The position numbers and the translations under genes were made by a program. Source: Candidatus Faecivivens stercoravium (GTDB lineage: Bacteria > Bacillota > Clostridia > Oscillospirales > Ruminococcaceae). Taken from it: 19,480 bases of DNA. This document shows, piece by piece, positions 6,602 through 13,035 of this stretch. Below the pieces are notes generated by a model. The model was not told the DNA's origin. It made no database searches and worked only from the letters and a program-made list of their open reading frames with translations. The stretch lies in assembly GCA_018712425.1 (NCBI GenBank), contig DVHA01000122.1, forward strand, positions 1 to 19,480, read 5' to 3'. How positions within the stretch are numbered: position 1 is the first letter of the stretch; each line of letters opens with the position of its first letter.

Positions 6602-7198
6602 TTATCTGCAAAAGGCGATGTAGCCCGCGGCAGTCGGGTGGTCGGCGATGAGGGCGCCCTTTTCCCTCATAACATGGAAGGCAATCAGCAGGTCGCCCCC
6701 GGCGGCGATAAAGTTTACCAGCATGGCCACCACCGAAAAGGTGCCCGGGTAAACCGCCAGAAAGAGGGCGCTGCCCCCGCCGAGAATACAGAAAGGGAGC
6801 AGCGCCCCCAACAGGTACTGCCCCCGGCGGAGGGGGACGGTGCAGGCACAGCTGGGCATCAGGGCGCTGACGTTAAACCGGACAGCTTTCCAGCCCCTGC
6901 CGCTGGATACCGCCCAGCCGAGGCCATGGAGCAGCTCATGGGCAAAAACCGACAGGGCGAGGATCAAAACCAGGGCGATATAGAAGGATACCCCGGAGAT
7001 GTCGATCAGGTGGGCCCGGTGGACAAGGGCCAGCCGGTAAACGACAAGCAGCAGGGCGGCAAAGGGCAAAGCGCAGACCAGACCTAAGCCGGTAGCCCTG
7101 CCGGCGGAAAAGGTGACGTCTTTCTCCCGGTAGCCGGCGTCCAGGAGGCGCTGCCGGAACGCGTGGAAATCTTCGCGGGCGGTTTGCTTTTGGGTCAT
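6602..7198 (-). CDS. DUF3267 family membrane protein, putative zinc metalloprotease
   Basis: 198 residues. Four or five hydrophobic segments enclose an HELLH motif (about residues 87-91, in FAHELLHGLGWA), the HExxH zinc signature, as in DUF3267, a family of putative membrane zincins with spore-protease-like topology. The later segments SALMPSCACTVPLRRGQYLLGALLPF and GGDLLIAFHVM fit the family order; the Asp of GGDLL may be the third zinc ligand (inference). The ATG at 7198 is chosen because GGAGGA lies 7 nt upstream; a TTG at 7213 would include the ribosome site in the coding region. It heads a two-gene unit with the 6112-6570 gene and has its own strong promoter. Substrate unknown. Confidence 0.82.
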   Translation of the reverse strand: MTQKQTAREDFHAFRQRLLDAGYREKDVTFSAGRATGLGLVCALPFAALLLVVYRLALVHRAHLIDISGVSFYIALVLILALSVFAHELLHGLGWAVSSGRGWKAVRFNVSALMPSCACTVPLRRGQYLLGALLPFCILGGGSALFLAVYPGTFSVVAMLVNFIAAGGDLLIAFHVMREKGALIADHPTAAGYIAFCR

Positions 7199-7241
7199 AG
7201 CGGGTTCCTCCAATCTGTTTTCGGTTTGGCTTTACACCCAG

Positions 7242-7270
7242 ATTATATACTATTCATTTCAAAAAGTCAA
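7242..7270 (-). promoter_or_regulatory. Promoter of the DUF3267 unit
   Basis: On the minus strand, TTGACT (7265-7270), a 17-bp spacer and consensus TATAAT (7242-7247), in an AT-rich stretch about 45 bp upstream of the start codon. It lies downstream of a terminator, so this unit is separate from the XRE unit. Confidence 0.8.
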
Positions 7271-7287
7271 GTATTTCTTACATAAAC

Positions 7288-7320
7288 AAAGAAAAATATG
7301 CCCGCCGGCCCTGCGGCGGG
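7288..7320 (-). terminator. Terminator of the XRE-membrane protein unit
   Basis: On the minus strand CCCGCCG/CGGCGGG (arms 7301-7307 and 7314-7320) followed by CATATTTTTC. It begins 8 nt after the stop of the 7329-7646 gene. Confidence 0.75.
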
Positions 7321-7328
7321 ATTCACAG

Positions 7329-7646
7329 TCAGCGGAGCTTGCGCAAAATCAAAATAGAAAGGTCAGCCGTCAGGAAAAAGGCGTTGAAGACCAGCCGGAC
7401 GGCGTTGGTATAGACAAGCGGGTCGCTGGTGACGGTATAGGTGAAAAGGGTCAGCAGGTTCATCCCGACAAACAGCGCGATGACGCCGTACAGGCAGGCC
7501 CTGCCGAGGATCCCCCGTCCATGTTCGTCCCGCCCCTCCTTGGAGAGGGCGTAGACGAGGAAGAAGATAAAGAGGGCGAAGACGAAAAAGAGGTTGATAT
7601 ATGAAAAAGTCATGTCGCAGAGCAGGCGGTAGATAAAACTTCCCAT
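7329..7646 (-). CDS. Small membrane protein with EGRDE motif (paralogue 1)
   Basis: 105 residues with three predicted membrane segments (YINLFFVFALFIFFLVYAL; ACLYGVIALFVGMNLLTLF; AVRLVFNAFFLTADLSILIL). A charged SKEGRDEHGR motif after the first segment and the ending ADLSILILRKLR match the neighbour at 7660 (SREGRDERGR; ADAAILIVRKLPIR), so the two are tandem paralogues. A DER-type motif after a membrane segment is common in small Firmicutes membrane proteins encoded next to short XRE regulators (DUF2178/DUF6773-like); assignment to one family is uncertain. A GGAGG-type ribosome site lies about 6 nt upstream of the ATG. The paralogue upstream ends only 13 nt away. Confidence 0.78.
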   Translation of the reverse strand: MGSFIYRLLCDMTFSYINLFFVFALFIFFLVYALSKEGRDEHGRGILGRACLYGVIALFVGMNLLTLFTYTVTSDPLVYTNAVRLVFNAFFLTADLSILILRKLR

Positions 7647-7659
7647 ATTGGTCCCTCCG

Positions 7660-7983
7660 TTAGCGGATCGGCAGTTTCCGGACGATCAGGATGGCGGCGT
7701 CGGCGGTTAAAAGCACCGCCGAGTAGGCCAGCTGCATACAGCTGCGCATCCGGACGGGGTTTTCGCTCGCCCAATCGGTGAAGCCGCTTAACACGTTCAT
7801 CGAGACAAACAGCATGATAAAGGCGGCCAGCGAGGCGATGGCCGTCACCTTCCGCCCCCGTTCGTCCCGGCCCTCCCGGGAGAAGAAGTAGAAGATGAAA
7901 AAGGCCAGCAGCAGAAAGCCGACAAAGCTGCTGACCTGAAGGGCGGTCTGGTTGTCGAAAAACAAGAGAAGCCAGGGTTCCAT
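7660..7983 (-). CDS. Small membrane protein with EGRDE motif (paralogue 2)
   Basis: 107 residues, three predicted membrane segments (VSSFVGFLLLAFFIFYFF; ASLAAFIMLFVSMNVLSGF; CMQLAYSAVLLTADAAILIV) and the charged motif SREGRDERGR after the first. It matches the protein encoded at 7329-7646 in length, topology and both conserved stretches. The start has GGAGGA about 8 nt upstream. It follows the XRE regulator by 57 nt, so the three genes form one unit. Likely products of duplication; the function of the pair is unknown, perhaps a sensor or target of the regulator (inference). Confidence 0.78.
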   Translation of the reverse strand: MEPWLLLFFDNQTALQVSSFVGFLLLAFFIFYFFSREGRDERGRKVTAIASLAAFIMLFVSMNVLSGFTDWASENPVRMRSCMQLAYSAVLLTADAAILIVRKLPIR

Positions 7984-8040
7984 AGTTGATGTTCCTCCAA
8001 AAATAGGATGGCCGCTGCGGGGCGGAAAAGGCGTTCCCGG

Positions 8041-8265
8041 TTAAGTTTCCTCCCGGAAGTCAAAGAGGTCCTCGATCGTCACCCCGAAGACCTGGGCGAT
8101 GCTGTACGCCAGCAGCATCGAAGGGTTGTAGCGGTTTTTCTCCAGCTGCATGATCGTCTGGCGGGAGACGCCGACCAGGTCGGCCAGCTCCTGCTGGGTC
8201 ATCCGCCGGGTCGCCCGGTAGATATGGATTTTGCTGTCAAAGCTGTATCGATTCTTTTTTGCCAC
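8041..8265 (-). CDS. Short XRE-family transcriptional regulator
   Basis: 74 residues, essentially a single helix-turn-helix domain (MTQQELADLVGVSRQTIMQLEKNRYNPSMLLAYSIAQVFGVTIEDLFDF), matching the YgzD-like class of about 65-75 residues with the conserved SRQTI and NPS-LA-IA--F-V-IEDLF pattern. It starts at GTG (8265) with a weak AAAGG site; no ATG fits upstream of the helix-turn-helix. As first gene of the unit with the two membrane paralogues it probably regulates its own promoter, the usual arrangement for this class (inference). Confidence 0.92.
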   Translation of the reverse strand: MAKKNRYSFDSKIHIYRATRRMTQQELADLVGVSRQTIMQLEKNRYNPSMLLAYSIAQVFGVTIEDLFDFREET

Positions 8266-8295
8266 GCGCCCGCCGCCTTTCTGTATTGCGTATCC

Positions 8296-8324
8296 AGTAT
8301 ATCATATTTTAAAGGTTCCCACAA
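8296..8324 (-). promoter_or_regulatory. Promoter of the XRE unit
   Basis: On the minus strand TTGTGG (8319-8324), a 17-bp spacer and TATACT (8296-8301), about 30 bp upstream of the GTG start. The -10 region overlaps short GTAT/ATAC repeats that could be an operator for the regulator itself; this is weak. Confidence 0.6.
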
Positions 8325-8365
8325 CATTTTTGCCGCCGGTACGGGCATCATTTTTCGTTTTTATG

Positions 8366-8625
8366 GCATGGAATGTTTATTTCGCTGCCCTTATGGCAGC
8401 GACCAAGGGTCCCCCTTGGATGGGGCCAAGTTTCACCCCAATGGACCAGGACCCTAGCGGGCCCTGGTCCCGCGCTGTCAGAAAAACGTGGTTTCGAGCT
8501 TGCGAGAAATGCCGGCCAATGCCGTATGGCCGGCAAACGTTTTTCTAGCTATCGCTTGCGATAGCGTGATGCAGGCCGTGTCACCCGTACCCACCGCATA
8601 AGACCGGCCGTGGAAGGCCGGTCTT
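8366..8625 (+). repeat. Family B serial-hairpin repeat, copy B2, with extra modules
   Basis: Hairpins in order: CGCTGCC/GGCAGCG (about 8383-8401), CCAAGGG/CCCTTGG (8403-8419), a degenerate third one (8425-8444), and CCAGGACCC/GGGCCCTGG (8446-8467). Then comes a block of 10-bp outer stem AGAAAAACGT/ACGTTTTTCT (8480-8489/8537-8546) enclosing two hairpins, then GCTATCG/CGATAGC (8548-8565), and at the far end AAGACCGGCC/GGCCGGTCTT (8600-8625). The first and last parts are shared with copy B3. It fills the gap between the ilvC terminator and the XRE promoter. Confidence 0.85.
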
Positions 8626-8690
8626 CGGACGTCAATAGTTCGCTCGAAAAGTTCCAAAAATCCGCCTGCCCCCTCGCTCCCCCCACAGCA

Positions 8691-8722
8691 AAAGCCCCCG
8701 CGCGTCTCCGCACAGGGGCTTT
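8691..8722 (-). terminator. Probable terminator of the ilvBNC operon
   Basis: On the minus strand AAAGCCCC/GGGGCTTT (arms 8715-8722 and 8691-8698) with a partly pairing GCG/CGC inside, 28 nt after the ilvC stop. The following T run is short (TTTTGC). Confidence 0.7.
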
Positions 8723-8750
8723 CCAATCTATCAGACGTTTCCGCCGGAAC

Positions 8751-9773
8751 TTATTTGGTCTCGTCGTACTTGTCCGCTTCGTCGTTCCAGGAGTAGAGCT
8801 TGCGCAGCTCGGCGCCGACCTTCTCCAGCTCGTGGTCGGCCGCTTTGGCGCGGGCCGCCATGAAGTGAGCACGGCCGCCGGCCTTGTTCTCGGTGATCCA
8901 CTTGGAGGCGAAGGTGCCGTCCTGGATCTCGGCGAGAACCTTCTTCATCTCCGCCTTGGTGGCGTCGGTGATCAGCCGCTTGCCGGTCTCGTAGTCGCCG
9001 AACTCGGCGGTGTCGGAGATCGAGTAGCGCATCATCGAGAAGCCGCCCTTGTAGATCAGGTCGACAATCAGCTTCATCTCATGGATGCACTCGAAGTAGG
9101 CGTTTTCAGGGGCATACCCGGCCTCGACCAGCGTCTCGAAGCCCGCGGTCATCAGGGCGGTGACACCGCCGCAGAGGACGCACTGTTCGCCGAACAGGTC
9201 GGTCTCGGTCTCGATCTTGAAGGTGGTCTCGAGGACGCCCGCTCTTGCGCCGCCGATGCCGGCCGCGTAGGCCAGGCCGTTATCCAGCGCATGGCCGGTG
9301 TAGTCCTGGTAGATGGCGATCAGGTCGGGGACGCCGTGGCCCTCGAGGTATTCGGAGCGGACGGTGTGGCCGGGGCCCTTCGGGGCGATCATGATGACGT
9401 CGACGTTGGCGGGCGGGACGATCTGCTTGAAGTGGATGTTAAAGCCGTGGGCGAACGCCAGGGTCTTCCCTTCGGTCAGGTAGGGGGCGATGTCCTTCTT
9501 GTACATATCCGCCTGCTTCTCGTCGGGGATCAGGATCATGATGATGTCGGATGCCTTGGTCGCTTCCGGCACGGTCATGACGGTCAGGCCGGCCTTTCTG
9601 GCCTTCTCCGCGGACTTGGAGCCTTCGTAAAGGCCGACGACGACGTCGACGCCGGAGTCGCGCAGGTTCAGCGCATGGGCGTGGCCCTGGGAGCCGAAGC
9701 CGATAACGGCAACCTTTTTGCCGTCGAGGGCGTGGATGTCACAGTCTTTCTGATAGTAGATTTTCACTGCCAT
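8751..9773 (-). CDS. ilvC: Ketol-acid reductoisomerase (NADP-dependent)
   Basis: 340 residues, the normal size of class I enzymes. It isomerises and reduces acetolactate or acetohydroxybutyrate, the second common step of valine, leucine and isoleucine synthesis. The N-terminal Rossmann domain has GFGSQGHAHA (25-34 region); the C-terminal all-helical knotted domain has ETETDLFGEQCVLCGG and CIHEMKLIVDLIYKGG, which carry the magnesium-binding Asp and Glu residues. The ATG at 9773 is chosen for its GAGGAGGA ribosome site; a TTG at 9791 lies upstream of that site. It follows ilvN by 81 nt on the same strand as the last gene of the operon, with a terminator after it. Confidence 0.97.
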   Translation of the reverse strand: MAVKIYYQKDCDIHALDGKKVAVIGFGSQGHAHALNLRDSGVDVVVGLYEGSKSAEKARKAGLTVMTVPEATKASDIIMILIPDEKQADMYKKDIAPYLTEGKTLAFAHGFNIHFKQIVPPANVDVIMIAPKGPGHTVRSEYLEGHGVPDLIAIYQDYTGHALDNGLAYAAGIGGARAGVLETTFKIETETDLFGEQCVLCGGVTALMTAGFETLVEAGYAPENAYFECIHEMKLIVDLIYKGGFSMMRYSISDTAEFGDYETGKRLITDATKAEMKKVLAEIQDGTFASKWITENKAGGRAHFMAARAKAADHELEKVGAELRKLYSWNDEADKYDETK

Positions 9774-9854
9774 GGGAATGTTCCTCCTCAAGATGTAGGT
9801 TGAAATTTTTATGGCGAAGCTGGTTTTGGCCAGCTAGGTTGCGCGTTGAAAGGT

Positions 9855-10346
9855 TTATACGTTAAACGACTCGTTGCCCTTTTCGAGGGCGATCGACCCG
9901 GTGCGGATGACCTGTTTGAGCCCATAGGGCCGGACGATGTCCAACAGGTTTTCCAGCCGCTCGGTGGTGTTGCAGCACTCGATGGTCATCGAGTTCCGGG
10001 TGATGTCGACCAGCCTTGCGCCGTACATATCCGCCAGTTCCTTGATCTCCTGCCGGGTCTGGGCGGTGGCGTTGATCTTAATCATCATCAGCTCCCGGGA
10101 GATGATCTCGTCGGGGACAAAGTCCTTGACCTTGATGACGTCGATCAGCTTGTTCAGCTGCTTCTCGATCTGCTCGATGGCGTTTTCCTTGTCGTCGACG
10201 ACGATCGTGATGCAGGAAACCCGCGGGTCAGCGGTGGTGCCGACGGCGAGGGAGTCGATGTTGAAGCCCCGCCGGGCGAACAGCCCCGACACCCGGGACA
10301 GGACGCCGGCCTGGTTTTCAACGAGTACCGAAAGGGTATGTTTCAT
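9855..10346 (-). CDS. ilvN: Acetolactate synthase, regulatory (small) subunit
   Basis: 163 residues, the usual length of IlvN/IlvH. It binds the large subunit, raises its activity and gives feedback inhibition by valine through an N-terminal ACT domain (HTLSVLVENQAGVLSRVSGLFARRGFNIDSLAVG, about residues 3-37, then strands to 75). The C-terminal domain from about residue 80 (DEIISRELMMIKINA ... TIECCNTTERLENLLDIVRPYGLKQVIRTGSIAL) is complete. A strong AAAGGAGG site precedes the ATG. The gene starts 12 nt after the ilvB stop, typical of translationally linked subunits. The symbol ilvH would be equally valid. Confidence 0.97.
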   Translation of the reverse strand: MKHTLSVLVENQAGVLSRVSGLFARRGFNIDSLAVGTTADPRVSCITIVVDDKENAIEQIEKQLNKLIDVIKVKDFVPDEIISRELMMIKINATAQTRQEIKELADMYGARLVDITRNSMTIECCNTTERLENLLDIVRPYGLKQVIRTGSIALEKGNESFNV

Positions 10347-10358
10347 GGGCGTCCTCCT

Positions 10359-12005
10359 TTACAGGGTCGGTTCCAGCGGGTCGACGATGACTTCCAGGAG
10401 GAAAGGCCCGTCGGTCCGCAGCATACTGTCCACCGCAATCTCCACCTGGTCGTCCAGGTGGATCCGGGCGGAGGGGATGTTATAAGCTTCCGCCAGTTTG
10501 GCAAAGTCCGGGCTGCCGTCCAAAAAGACGGCGGTCAGGTTGTTGTCCCAGGCGACCGCCTGGTGCTCTCTAACCATCCCGAGGCGGTTATTGGTAAAGA
10601 CGACCGTCTTGACGGGGATCCCGTGCTGGATCTCGGTCGCCAGCTCCATGAAGCACATCTGGAACGACCCGTCCCCGCAGACCGACACCGTCATCCGTCC
10701 GGGACAGGCGGCCTTCGCGCCGATGGCACAGGGGAGCGAGTACCCCATCGTCCCCATCCCGCCGGAGGTGAGGAACCGCCCGTGTTTGACCGAATACTCG
10801 TTGGCGGCCCACATCTGGTTCTGCCCGACGTCGGCGACGACAATCGCGTCCTCCGGCAGCTTCTGGTAAAGGGCGTGCATAAAGAGCTTGGGGTTGACAT
10901 ACCCCTTCCGCTCAGAATAGTCGGGACGGTAAGCCTTCTTATGGGCTTCCAGCTCCTCCAGCCATTCCCCCCAGCCGCTGCCGTCGATATGGGGCCCCTC
11001 TTCCTTTTCGCAGGCCGCCTCGGCCAGCTGGCCGAGGATCATCCGGATATCCCCGACCACCGGGATGTCCACCCCGATGTTCTTGCCGATTTCGGCCGGG
11101 TCGATGTCCATGTGGATGATCGTCTTCTGTTTGGAGAGGGTCGCGGGACTGGGGATCGTCCGGTCGGCGACCCGGGCGCCGCAGAGGATTAAAACGTCCG
11201 CGTGGTTGACCGCGAAGTTCGCGGGCGGCAGCCCGTGCATCCCGATCATCCCCATCCGCAGCGGGTCGTCGGCATTGAGCGCCCCAATCCCCATCAGGGT
11301 GTTGACGACGGGGATTTTCGTCTTGTGGGCAAAGTCCCGAAGCGCCTCTTCCGCGCCGCTGATGAAGATGCCGCCCCCGGCGACAATCAACGGCTTTTTG
11401 GCCTTCGCAATCGCGGCGGCCGCCTTGTTAATCTGGCCGATATGCCCTTTAAAGCTGGGCTTGTAGGAGCGGATGGCCACCTTTTCGGGATAGGTAAAGT
11501 CGACCTCCATCTTCTGGACGTCCATCGGCACGTCGATCAGCACCGGCCCCGGCCGTCCGCTCCCGGCGATGTAGAAAGCTTCTTTCATGATACGGGCGAT
11601 CTGGCTGGGGTCCTTGACCAGGTAGCTGTGCTTGATAAACGCCTCAACCGACCCAGTGATGTCGACCTCCTGGAAGACGTCGCTCCCTAAGAGGGAGGAG
11701 ACCACCTGCCCGGTGATGACCACCAGCGGGATCGAATCCATATAGGCGGTCGAGATGCCGGTGATCAGGTTGGTGGCGCCGGGGCCGGAGGTGACGACGC
11801 AGACGCCGGGCTTGCCGGTCATCCGGGCGTAGCCGTTGGCGGCGTGGCCGGCGTTCTGTTCGGTCCGGACGAGGACGTGCCGGATATCGGTCCGGGACAG
11901 GGCGTCATAAAAGGGGCAGATGGTCGCCCCCGGGTAGCCAAAGATCTGTTTGACCCCCTCTGCCTCGAGACATCGGACCATCGCCTCCGCCACCGTCATG
12001 ATCAT
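10359..12005 (-). CDS. ilvB: Acetolactate synthase, catalytic (large) subunit
   Basis: 548 residues. A thiamine-diphosphate enzyme making acetolactate or acetohydroxybutyrate from pyruvate, the first step of branched-chain amino acid synthesis. Visible features: the catalytic glutamate in VLVRTEQNAGHAANGYAR, the GVCVVTSGPGATNLITGI stretch, and the thiamine-diphosphate motif GDGSFQMCFMELATEIQ...TNN near residues 430-460. The length is slightly short but all three domains are present. The ATG at 12005 is chosen because GGAGG lies 8 nt upstream; the GTG at 12014 overlaps that site and the ATG at 11999 is 14 nt away. First gene of ilvB-ilvN-ilvC, with a strong promoter and a hairpin at the start of its leader. 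Confidence 0.96.
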   Translation of the reverse strand: MIMTVAEAMVRCLEAEGVKQIFGYPGATICPFYDALSRTDIRHVLVRTEQNAGHAANGYARMTGKPGVCVVTSGPGATNLITGISTAYMDSIPLVVITGQVVSSLLGSDVFQEVDITGSVEAFIKHSYLVKDPSQIARIMKEAFYIAGSGRPGPVLIDVPMDVQKMEVDFTYPEKVAIRSYKPSFKGHIGQINKAAAAIAKAKKPLIVAGGGIFISGAEEALRDFAHKTKIPVVNTLMGIGALNADDPLRMGMIGMHGLPPANFAVNHADVLILCGARVADRTIPSPATLSKQKTIIHMDIDPAEIGKNIGVDIPVVGDIRMILGQLAEAACEKEEGPHIDGSGWGEWLEELEAHKKAYRPDYSERKGYVNPKLFMHALYQKLPEDAIVVADVGQNQMWAANEYSVKHGRFLTSGGMGTMGYSLPCAIGAKAACPGRMTVSVCGDGSFQMCFMELATEIQHGIPVKTVVFTNNRLGMVREHQAVAWDNNLTAVFLDGSPDFAKLAEAYNIPSARIHLDDQVEIAVDSMLRTDGPFLLEVIVDPLEPTL

Positions 12006-12084
12006 CAGCAGCACCTCCCTGAAAATTGCCTGTCGTTAGCTGTATGAAAACCTACCAGGTTGTATGATGAGTATCTTCCGGAAA

Positions 12085-12106
12085 AAGCCCTTCCGAAAAA
12101 GGGCTT
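12085..12106 (-). promoter_or_regulatory. Hairpin at the predicted 5' end of the ilv transcript
   Basis: On the minus strand AAGCCCTT/AAGGGCTT (8 bp, loop of 6) starts within a base or two of the predicted transcription start and is followed by TTTTTCC. It resembles a small terminator. A second small hairpin AACCT/AGGTT follows about 35 nt later. I see no leader peptide rich in branched-chain residues and no T-box sequence, so any role in regulation is open. Confidence 0.5.
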
Positions 12107-12112
12107 ACAGTA

Positions 12113-12140
12113 ATTATAACACGCCCGCCCCAATTGTCAA
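12113..12140 (-). promoter_or_regulatory. Promoter of the ilvBNC operon
   Basis: On the minus strand, consensus TTGACA (12135-12140), a 16-bp spacer and consensus TATAAT (12113-12118). It leaves a leader of about 100 nt before the ilvB start. Confidence 0.8.
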
Positions 12141-12218
12141 TAGGCCGCGGACAAAAACACGGAAATTAATTTTTGCCGTGTGACCCCAAAAAACGCACCG
12201 AGCGACCCTGGACATTCC

Positions 12219-12386
12219 AAGACCGGCCTTCCACGGCCGGTCTCATGCGGTAGGAACGGGAATCTCACGCCGCGTCGGACAGCGGGTCCAGGGCCCGCAA
12301 GGGTCCTGGTCCATCCAAGTGAAACTTGGTCCCATCCAAGGGGAACCCTTGGTCGCTGCCTTAAGGGCAGCGAAACCAACATTCAA
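12219..12386 (-). repeat. Family B serial-hairpin repeat, copy B3
   Basis: Read on the minus strand: CGCTGCC/GGCAGCG, CCAAGGG/CCCTTGG, CCAAGT/ACTTGG and CCAGGACCC/GGGCCCTGG, then a short spacer with GACAGCG and finally AAGACCGGCC/GGCCGGTCT (12219-12243). It shares the terminal GGCC hairpin and its ATGCGGT flank with copy B2 but lacks the three-way block. It lies between the NUDIX gene 3' end and the ilv promoter. The rest of the gap (12387-12462 and 12141-12218) holds nothing I can identify. Confidence 0.85.
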
Positions 12387-12462
12387 TGCTACAAAAACAA
12401 AATTCCGCGGACAAAAAAATCGCCGTTTTCCATTCTATCTGTTGAAAAAATGCCGGAATGGC

Positions 12463-13008
12463 TTATTTTTCCAGCATCGCCTTCACCTTAAGCACCGCAA
12501 TCTGCGTTTTCGCGTCGAGGATCTCCCCCGCCATCACCTGCTCATAGAGGGTCAGCAGCGGAACCCGCTCGACGTTTAAAAACTCGCCGGGGTCGAGGTG
12601 CTGTTCCCCGAAGGAAAGCCCCTTTGCGAGGTAGATATGGATGACCTCGGTGTCATAAGCCGGCGTCGGATAGATTTTCCCGAGGTCGACCCATTCTTCC
12701 GCCGCCGCGCCGATCTCCTCCTTCAGCTCCCGCTTGCCGCAGCTCAAGGGGGCTTCGCCGTACTCCAGCTTCCCCGCCGGAATCTCGGTCAGCACCTTCC
12801 CCTGCGGATACCGGAACTGCCGGACGACAAACACCGTCCCGTCCTCCATCAGCGGCAGGATCCCGACCCCGCCGGGATGCCGGATCACCTCCCGCCGGGC
12901 CTCCTGCCCATCCGGCAGCCGCACCTGGTCTTCAAACAGGTGGACGACCCGTCCTTTGTAGATTTCCTTCCGGGAGAGCTGAACCTCCCGCATCTGTTCT
13001 TCCGTCAT
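12463..13008 (-). CDS. NUDIX hydrolase, ADP-ribose pyrophosphatase type
   Basis: About 181 residues. The NUDIX box is complete: G-KLEYG-E-APLSCGK-REL-KEEIGA, matching Gx5Ex7REUxEExGU, and so is the ADP-ribose pyrophosphatase context (VFVVRQFRYPQGKVLTEIPAGKLE before it, and a proline in KIYPTPAYDTEVIHIYLA after it). It would hydrolyse ADP-ribose to AMP and ribose 5-phosphate, a housekeeping clean-up reaction. The exact substrate is inferred. The ATG at 13008 has AAGGA about 8 nt upstream; the ATG at 13017 overlaps that site. Repeat B4 separates it from the upstream gene and I see no clear promoter between, so it may be read through from the gtrA unit. Confidence 0.92.
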   Translation of the reverse strand: MTEEQMREVQLSRKEIYKGRVVHLFEDQVRLPDGQEARREVIRHPGGVGILPLMEDGTVFVVRQFRYPQGKVLTEIPAGKLEYGEAPLSCGKRELKEEIGAAAEEWVDLGKIYPTPAYDTEVIHIYLAKGLSFGEQHLDPGEFLNVERVPLLTLYEQVMAGEILDAKTQIAVLKVKAMLEK

Positions 13009-13035
13009 GTATACCATCCTTTTTGTTTTGGGTAT

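Noticed and set aside
8480..8565. tRNA-like or known ribozyme structure
   Set aside because: The three-way fold lacks the tRNA T-loop and CCA features, and I see no hammerhead core.
8610..9803. 397-codon plus-strand frame opposite ilvC
   Set aside because: It is a codon-bias shadow of ilvC; the minus strand encodes a full, well-conserved enzyme.
9846..11192. 448-codon plus-strand frame opposite ilvN and ilvB
   Set aside because: The same shadow effect; no ribosome site and a low-complexity product.
12015..12140. T-box riboswitch or branched-chain leader peptide in the ilvB leader
   Set aside because: The leader is only about 100 nt, lacks the T-box core sequence, and I find no short frame rich in Leu, Ile or Val.
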